From Jackrogersella multiformis (Eukaryota; Ascomycota; Sordariomycetes; Xylariales; Hypoxylaceae), in the NCBI GenBank assembly GCA_902806575.1, contig CADCXD010000005.1:2418001-2482000 (forward strand): a DNA stretch of 64,000 nucleotides, given 5' to 3'. The notes under the pieces are model-generated. The model was not told the origin of the DNA. It searched no databases and was given only the letters and a program-made list of their open reading frames with translations. A program made the translations under genes and the position numbers. Each line of letters opens with the position of its first letter. The stretch's first letter is position 1. Below, in pieces: positions 57,012 to 64,000 of this stretch.

Positions 57012-59552
57012 ATGGCAAATTCGGGCTCAGGCGCAGATGGCGGAGTGAGTATGGTCGATGTCCTTGAGACACTGAAGACTATTCAGGAGACCCAGAGTAG
57101 ATTAGCAACAGAAGTTGAATCCGTCTCTTATCGAATCGATGCCATTGCCCCGTCCATCCGGGCACCGAGTCCTGATATCAGTCGGGCATCACCCTCGCCC
57201 CTTGCTGGAGTCCCAACTTCGCCCACCCAGACGACTCTAACTGGTAGCGACGACAAGACAGCCCCGGCAACGAAGGAAGCAGTCCAGGCACAAAAGTCGG
57301 GGTTCACATCTCGCATTATTCTTACGTGAGCTATATTCCCTATAGGAAGCATCGTAGCCCGATACTGATCGTCTGTTAGTACCTATCCCAAACAGATTGG
57401 TATCAACCCACTCCCCCTTCAATGGGGTGCTCCAGACGCAATTAACCGTGGGCCGGTGGTTGTCTCCCGATCATCGTCCACAATCCGGAAACGCAATGGT
57501 GAGTTTGCTGATTCTTGTTTGCTTTGTTCATTCACTAACACTAGCTTTAGCCATCGGAGGTAAGTTGTGTCTTACCACCAAGAATTTGAAATCCCCTCGT
57601 AACTTAATGAAATAGCACACGGTGGATCTTATTCCATTTACTATGCACTTGCTCTCGCTAGCAAGCAGCTCAATGCCAACCACAGGTACGACGATGCTAG
57701 GCATTCCTTCCATACCTCAGCATGGCGTCTAACTGTAACCTGGGACATAGACCGGATTTCACCAACACCGAGCCAGCTGTCAACATTGGCCCATTTCCTC
57801 AATGGGCCGACAAGAAGAAGATCGTTGCCATGGATCCCTGGGGTCATTTAGCTCCATTCCTTTTCTCTGACGTTATAGAAAAGGAAGATGGTGAGTAATC
57901 GCCTGCCTGGCTCATGAACTCGGACATACTGATGTACTACTATAGTTGATATTCGTCCAACCATTGCCATCACAAAGGCTCATATGAAGGTAAAAAACCA
58001 TCGAACCTCCAAGCTCCCAATCCATATTAATGTGAACTAGCTCCCAGAGCTCGAGGAAAGCGTTCGGAATGGTAGACTGTATGTAACTCTCCAGTAATGT
58101 TTGGTCGCATCTACTCACAAAATGGCCTAAATCTAGTATTCCCGATGGGAAAGTCTGTCTGAATGCGTCCGGAGAGCTTGCTGTAACCAAGTTTGCAGTC
58201 GAACCAGTAATGACCCATCAACTCCGCGACCTCCAATTTATAATCGTACTAATTATAATAGGTTTGGTATCTTCCTGGGGTAGCTGAAAGATTTGGTATA
58301 GGTACGCACTAAAGGATAAGTTCATGGCCGAATTGATAACTGACCTTGATAGACGAGGGGGTCCTGAGGCGCTCGCTATTCGAGCACACTGGAGGTAGTT
58401 ATCCTGAAGTAAGCGTTCACCACCCTGGCATCAACTGGCGAAAGTTTGGTTGCTCATATGTATAGCTTATCACACGAGGTGATATCAAGGTCTTCTTGCC
58501 GCCAATCGGTAGCCAACCCCTTGGTCCAAGAATGTGTCAACCATTGAAGCTGACGTTCGCAGGTGGCTTGACTGTTTATTGCTTCGGGGACCCGGCGAAG
58601 ATGTCTGATGAAAAGAGCAGACTGGCTTTGCGTATTCATGATGAGGTAATTTCTGGACTCTGACCATTGGCTAGAGAAGGCCCTTCCGCTTACACAGAAT
58701 GCAGTGCAACGGTAGTGATGTGTTTGGTTCCGATATCTGTACTTGCAGACCCTATCTTATCTTCGGCATTGAAGAGGCCGTCAAGGAAGCCCAGAATGGC
58801 GGTAGCGGTGTCGTCATCTACTTCAGGAAAGAAGGGCGGGCTTTGGGTGAAGTCACCAAGGTATTTCACTCTATCCTCGGTTTTTTAATGTTGAAGAGCG
58901 CTAACATCCAGCAGTATCGTGGGTTTTGACATATTCTAATTTCAAGACCGAAGCTCTAATCATATCTAATAGTCGTATATAACGCGAGAAAAAGGGGAGA
59001 AGACCGCGCTTCGGATTATTTTAAGAGAACCGAAAACGTTGCTGGAGTTAAAGACATGCGTTTCCAGGCTCTGATGCCGGACATCCTGCACTGGCTCGGC
59101 ATAAAGAAGATCGATAGGATGTTAAGTATGAGCAAGTAAGTTACTCGGGTAGAAATAGTGGAGAGATCCTATCAGGTGCTAATACGCTACAATACAGCAT
59201 GAAGTACGATGCCATCGTTGGCCAGGGGTAAGCTGATTCCTAGTACGGCACATCAGAACCAATGTCTAACCAAGAACAGTATCCCTATCCACGAGCGGGT
59301 AGAACTACCCGAAGACCTGATCCCCGCAGATTCGCGGGTTGAGATAGACGCCAAGATCACAGCCGGTAAGTTTAAATCTTACTCTTATAGTCCACGATAG
59401 ATAGCTAATAGCTCGCAGGATACTTCACGGCCGGTCACAGAATGACTGCAGATGAATTGAAAGCCGTGCAGGGCCGAATGTGGGAAGAGTGAGTACCACC
59501 CAACCGAATATTGCAACTTTGTATTAATAAGAATGACAGCATTGATCACTGA
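57012..59552 (+). CDS. urc1: URC1-type GTP cyclohydrolase II paralogue (uracil catabolism)
   Basis: The protein is a fungal GTP cyclohydrolase II-like enzyme of the URC1 type, needed for uracil catabolism in yeasts that use the URC pathway, rather than the riboflavin enzyme Rib1. By eye it has 19 exons: 57012-57325, 57380-57498, 57551-57559, 57616-57685, 57751-57890, 57946-57989, 58041-58078, 58137-58206, 58262-58301, 58353-58408, 58466-58508, 58563-58645, 58705-58860, 58915-58918, 58973-59135, 59198-59227, 59280-59365, 59419-59488 and 59540-59552, summing to 515 residues. Exon 3 is 9 nt (AIGA) and exon 14 is 4 nt. The zinc ligands C343, C354 and C356 in CNGSDVFGSDICTC and the segment EGRALGEVTKYLVYNARKRG match the family. 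The N-terminal 100 residues are disordered. The small exons are inferred from conserved residues and frame and need RNA evidence. Confidence in the family is higher than in each boundary. Confidence 0.86.
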
Positions 59553-60664
59553 TGAGTTCTCCGACTGAACTGGCATGCCGATGACCGATGTAGGAGGAGA
59601 CTGAAACTGGCGTATAACACGTACTGCTTTAAAACTTGATCTCGTCTTGGACCCCCGCTTCTACTACTATTGCCACGCGTGAGACTAATGTATGAGGTAT
59701 GCATTCGAAAAAGCGCGTCTTGTCTGTACTTTATTATGCCTGGTGACTGCAGTGGCATCTGCGATATCTCACAATGTGTAACGGTGGTCCAATTGTAGCA
59801 TGTCCAAGCGGCAACGATCCGGTAAATCTACGTTGTAGAACGGAAACTCGACCAGATTATCCGTATGCCCAAATACACATTGCACATAGGTATGATGGAA
59901 TCTTGCAGCTTCAATACGGAGCTCGTCCACATCAGCCTTAGAAGGCAATATGAGATGCATCGACAGGGAGAAATAGCGGGCGGCGCCCAAGTGGGTTGAT
60001 TAGATGCACGGAATCCGCGTTGGACTCACGCTGACCTCCTTTCTGGAGCTGACGGGTCGCCGTCTATAGCCATTTGAAACTTATCACCTCTAGGGGAAAA
60101 TGGGGAAGGTTACCACGTAGTACATTAAGAGGGCAAAAAGGGCTACTACTAGGCAGCTAGGATCCATGATATTATTATGCAAGGATGGGTTGCAGGTGTT
60201 AAGAAATACTACCTAGACTCCAGCAGCTTCGTGAGTGGTTCTGGCGTTAGTAGTACTCCACACTCCACGTCTCTAACTGGTGCAGAACGGCCCAACACCG
60301 CTGCAGGCGTCTACGCCCAAACCACCCAGACCACACCCAGACCAACGGAGACCATAGAGCTGCTACCACATGCGAAGTGTCCCCATTCGTATGAGTGACA
60401 TGTGGCATGCCCGCACCGACCGTCTGGGGAGTCGTTCCACAACAGCTGGTAGAGGGACTGGTCTTAGCGGCCCTTCTTGCCTTGCTGCGTGCTGTCTTAA
60501 ACGCGTGATATCCGTTGATCGATGGAGAGCATACTCCTCCGGCCTGCATCGTTTTCACCAAAGTTGCCACTCCAATCGCAAATATCCAAGATTGCAATTC
60601 AGCATCGCCTTTTTTTCGACAATCCCATCATCATCGCATAGACCTAGCAACAACTACATCTGGA
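59553..60664. other. Intergenic region with weak ORFs only
   Basis: About 1.1 kb downstream of urc1 is less AT-rich than most gaps and shows several medium-length frames on both strands (for example 59769-59990 and 60247-60597 on the minus strand). The ones I checked begin at TTG rather than ATG and show no recognisable domain. It could hold degenerated gene fragments, but I cannot support any. Confidence 0.4.
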
Positions 60665-61135
60665 ATGGCTACAGTCAGATACTCACCCGATTCCCTATCT
60701 CGAAGAGAGTCCTCTCCAAGACCTAAGAACTCCGAAAGGCGCCGGCCCCGCCTACTCAGAGCGTGTGCTACGGAACCCTCAATCACCACCTCCAATGCTT
60801 GCAAAGGGGTGCTGACGAGCCCAAATACGAACCGGAGGGCAACGGAGCTTCTCAGCCGCGTGGCGGTTTCCAATGCCAACTCGTCGCCATCGTCGGCGCG
60901 GAGCTTTGGCTTAGAATCGGCCGGAGCCCGCGAGCCTCGTCTATCAGACGCTGCTCATGACCCACGTGCGTACCGGCTCCGATGCCATTTATCGACCCAC
61001 GGGCGATGCAATCCAACATCCGTGCTGACTTCACGATTAGGTTCGGCCTGCTACTTTAGCTTTCCCAGCTTCGACGCCTGGGAGGTAGGCGAGCACCCAG
61101 ACGAGGAGAAGGCGGCGGTACAGAGCACGGCCTGA
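60665..61135 (+). CDS. Hypothetical orphan protein (doubtful)
   Basis: An open frame starts at an ATG (MATVRYSPDS) and runs to TGA at 61133-61135. As a single exon it encodes about 156 residues, Ser/Arg-rich and probably disordered. A plausible 75-nt intron (60966-61040, donor GTGCGT, branch CTGAC, acceptor TTAG) is frame-neutral. Its removal would join HDPR to SACYFSFPSFDAWE, giving a tail rich in aromatic and acidic residues that looks more protein-like than the intron-derived stretch. I do not recognise the family. The length, composition and absence of neighbours with a known relationship make it equally possible that it is a chance frame or a decayed gene. Confidence 0.3.
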   Translation: MATVRYSPDSLSRRESSPRPKNSERRRPRLLRACATEPSITTSNACKGVLTSPNTNRRATELLSRVAVSNANSSPSSARSFGLESAGAREPRLSDAAHDPRAYRLRCHLSTHGRCNPTSVLTSRLGSACYFSFPSFDAWEVGEHPDEEKAAVQSTA

Positions 61136-62262
61136 TTCGCAACTGCGAGTCAGACATGCGGATTGCAGGATCTGAGGCATATAACTAGGGGATAACGGGA
61201 TTCGCCGAGATCCCCGAAAAAACTCCAGACACGCGCTCGTCTCACTATTATCCCCCCCATGAGGGGATGATACGAAAGCGAACGATATAGCATGACAAGA
61301 GGTCAACAGGCGCCGGGGAGTTATTTTGGCATTGTTTATGTAATGTTTGTACATCACCAGGATCTAATACCTAAGAATCCCGATGCTCGGGATCGGCCCT
61401 TGGCGGCGGACTGATACAGGTAACGGGATGCGGATCTACTGGAAGTGAGCATATGAAAGGACCAACAGGATACCCCCGGTTTTATTTTATTTTATTTTAC
61501 AGCGGCAGAAACGGGATATAAAAATCAGGGTTGTCTGTCATCGACCGGGTTCTAGCTCGTCCATATCTCGAGCCACCCGGAATTCTTTAGCAATCTGTGG
61601 GGATAACAGCACCAAGGCGACTAAAGTAATTGTGAGGGACTTGACTTGGCGGGCTGCTGGCTAGGATAACTAGGTAGTTTTTAAACATAAAGAAAAAGAA
61701 TATATAGCAAGCTATATGATCTCACGATGATATTATGTTAGTTCCGATTGAATGACTTTGATAGTAAATTGTCAGTGATATTCTGATGTGTTGGTTGTGT
61801 TGGTCAAGTCGTGTTAACGAATAAAGCCTCAAAGGCAGTGGCAGTGGCAGTGGCAGTGGCGGTTAGAACCTTAGAACCAAATACTCGATACAGCAATTGC
61901 CTTGTTTTTGAATTATCTATACGGATACGGATTAATACTAATAGATTGTTTGCTTTGGAAGATATGCACTTTACACCTAGGTAGTATGCAAATAAAAATA
62001 CGTACCTGAAAAGTTAGGTAATCGCTACCTACCTAGGTGTAGGTACCTACCTAGTAATAGCAACTTAGAAAAATTGCTTATCGAGTGGCACGGGGCACGT
62101 GATAACTCCACAACATTGGATTTTCCCGCGCACAAACGAGAAATTTTGGCCGCACTAGAATTCATAGACAGATCCATCCAACATCCAACATCAAAAGTCC
62201 TTTTTTTCCACCACATCTTCAACATCGTCCTGAATTGCGAGCTACCATAACTTCTCGCAAAC
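61136..62262. other. Intergenic region upstream of ribosomal protein eS1
   Basis: About 1.1 kb contains the eS1 promoter. It has a hexamer repeat of GGCAGT (61834-61860) and a TACCTAGG/AGGTACCT cluster at 61975-62055. The 150 bases before the start have a CCACATCTTCAACATC-type leader. No gene is visible. Confidence 0.55.
61834..61860. repeat. GGCAGT hexanucleotide tandem repeat
   Basis: Four tandem copies of GGCAGT and a partial fifth lie about 400 bp upstream of the ribosomal protein eS1 start codon. Confidence 0.9.
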
Positions 62263-63398
62263 ATGGCGGTAGGAAAGTAAGTACATTATCTTATAATCAA
62301 ATATTCCCACATCTGCGATTCCGCATTCCATCGACACTCGATGCTGGCGACCAACCTGTCGCTTCGCATACCTCCCCGCGCCTATGAAAAGAAGGAAGAA
62401 ATAATAGAATACTAACCGCCCGTCTACAATAGGAACAAGAGATTGTCTAAGGGCAAGAAGGGCCTCAAGAAGAAGGCCCAGGACCCTTTCGCCCGAAAGG
62501 ATTGGTACTCTATCAAGGTAAGCCGACGCTATTTATTCAATGATCAATTTTACGCTTCCAAGAATTTCATGACTGACTATGATACGCCTCTAGGCTCCCG
62601 CCCCTTTCAACATCCGAGAGTACGAAAATTTTACCCCTCCATCATAAGGCTCGTTGAATCTAACTACGGTGTAGTGTTGGTAAGACCCTGGTGAACCGAA
62701 CGACCGGTCTGAAGAACGCAAACGATGCCCTCAAGGGCCGAATCTTCGAGGTCTCCCTAGCCGACCTACAGAAGGACGAGGACCACGCATTCCGCAAGGT
62801 CAAGCTACGCGTCGATGAGGTCCAGGGCAAGAACTGCCTGACCAACTTCCACGGATTGGACTTCACCTCCGACAAGCTGCGATCCCTGGTGCGAAAATGG
62901 CAGTCCCTCATCGAGGCCAATGTCACCGTCAAGACCACTGACGAATACCTCCTCCGTCTCTTCGCTATTGCCTTCACCAAGCGACGACCCAACCAGATCA
63001 AGAAGACGACCTACGCCGCCTCATCTCAGATTCGCGCCATCCGAAAGAAGATGGTGGAGATCATTCAGCGCGAGGCTGCCACCTGCACCCTACAGCAACT
63101 GACCTCCAAGCTCATCCCCGAGGTCATCGGCCGCGAGATCGAGAAGGCCACGCAAGGCATCTACCCTCTCCAGAATGTATGTGCTAAAATTACTAAATAA
63201 CCAGAACTAGACGGTTCTATGCGCGTTACGGTATGCTAATACGGGTTACTCTAGGTCCACATCCGCAAGGTCAAGCTCCTAAAGTCACCCAAGTTCGACC
63301 TCGGTGCCCTGATGAACCTGCACGGAGAATCCACGACGAACGAGGATGGACAGAAGGTCGAGCGCGAGTTCAAGGAACGGGTCCTTGAGGAGGTCTAA
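62263..63398 (+). CDS. rps1: 40S ribosomal protein eS1 (RPS1/S3a)
   Basis: This cytosolic small-subunit ribosomal protein has exons 62263-62276, 62433-62517, 62594-62619, 62675-63176 and 63255-63398, giving 256 residues. The N-terminus reads MAVGKNKRLSKGKKGLKKK, then DPFARKDWYSIK, then APAPFNIRDVGKTLVNRT across a 26-nt exon 3. The core carries GLKNANDALKGRIFEV, KVKLRVDEVQGKNCLTNFHG, KWQSLIEANVTVKTTDEYLLRLF and TKRRPNQIKKT, all conserved in eS1. The end is KERVLEEV. The first exon is just 14 nt, a pattern common in fungal ribosomal protein genes. The joins GKN and IRDVGKT were chosen because they restore the conserved sequence. Confidence 0.96.
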
Positions 63399-64000
63399 TT
63401 ATGATGAACTCTGGTCATGGGACGGCGTGGGTTTTTGTGCAATGGCAATAGGTCTCACTTCTGATTGCATTCGGCGCGGCATGGCAGCCGCGGTTACAGC
63501 TGGCCCCTCAGGACAGATAAAAATGAGAAAGGTTAACTGACAGGCGTTGGACCGCCCTCTCGTGATTAATTATGTGATTTGATGTCGGTTTTCCATATTC
63601 TGACAGACTGTTCGGTGTCGATCGAAAGGATGGGAAAGACGAATATGAAGCAGGACGTAAGTGTGGTATTGACGTTACCGCACGTATTTTCAGACGCCTT
63701 TCCATATGAAGTCATCCAGTATTGATTCCACGATGCTTTATTCCGATAAGTCTCCTTGGCGTACAATTCATTAATGCACCCGCTAGAGATTTTATGACAC
63801 GTGCATACTATCCTTACTTGATGACTAGTAGGTATGTCGGGTATTTCCATGGCATCAAGGGTCCCTATGGATCATTTGCCCACGTCACAGAATGGTACAT
63901 TGTACAACAGACATATAATCGTCAGGCACTACGTAGTAGATTAGCTTGAGCTTACAGGAGTTGCAGGAGGTACTCACAGACCAAGAAACCAAAAGATTAG
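63399..64000. other. 3' flank of eS1, no supported gene
   Basis: The last 600 bases contain the eS1 3' UTR and AT-rich flanking DNA. No frame here has coding character. A neighbouring gene may begin just beyond the window. Confidence 0.55.

Noticed and set aside
59769..59990. Minus-strand 73-codon frame downstream of urc1
   Set aside because: It starts at TTG; no family recognised, no splice sites or neighbours supporting a gene.
60247..60597. Minus-strand frame with a signal-peptide-like start (possible secreted protein)
   Set aside because: The first residue is encoded by TTG, no good ATG precedes the hydrophobic segment, and no conserved features follow.

Overview
The window is nuclear DNA of a filamentous ascomycete (Pezizomycotina, most likely Sordariomycetes; the class is an inference from protein similarity and gene style). 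The evidence is eukaryotic genes with many short GT-AG introns (mostly 50-120 nt, CTAAC/CTGAC branch sites), fungal-type protein families, and long AT-rich intergenic stretches filled with a short self-complementary motif, (TACCTAGG)n. There is no prophage, plasmid, CRISPR, operon or intact transposon.

Layout: a YOR1-type ABC transporter cut by the left edge (1-2250, -); INO80 subunit Ies1 (4498-6600, -); DEAD-box helicase Ded1 (8529-10797, -); proteasome beta4/Pre1 (13948-14661, -) divergent from U3 snoRNP protein Rrp9 (15123-16892, +); vacuolar P5B ATPase Ypk9/ATP13A2-like (17427-22377, -) divergent from histone chaperone Nap1 (24433-25929, +); 3-phosphoglycerate dehydrogenase (27433-29275, +); class V myosin (31685-36798, +); Fap7/AK6 (38036-38927, +); ITPase Ham1 (39713-40756, +) convergent with a ZUP1/Mug105-type C78 deubiquitinase (41091-43212, -); cytosolic seryl-tRNA synthetase (44415-46048, -); Rheb GTPase (47040-47993, -); cohesin release factor Wapl (49680-52381, -) divergent from uracil phosphoribosyltransferase (53501-54515, +); Elf1 (54766-55400, -) divergent from a URC1-type GTP cyclohydrolase II paralogue (57012-59552, +); a doubtful orphan ORF (60665-61135, +); and ribosomal protein eS1 (62263-63398, +).

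Most of these are single-copy housekeeping genes with no functional coupling. The one plausible metabolic association is Fur1 with Urc1: both act in the reductive-independent uracil (URC) catabolic route, and they lie 2.5 kb apart with only elf1 between them. The intergenic DNA next to urc1 contains a cluster of GATA-factor sites.

The most unusual signals are in gene structure. urc1 reconstructs as 19 exons including a 9-nt and a 4-nt microexon. pre1 has its start codon split by an intron (AT|G), and elf1 has a first coding exon consisting only of ATG. nap1 has a last intron whose retention would replace the CaaX-like tail with a basic one. Exon coordinates given below were worked out by eye from splice consensus, reading frame and expected protein family conservation; all reconstructed multi-exon CDSs sum to a multiple of three.
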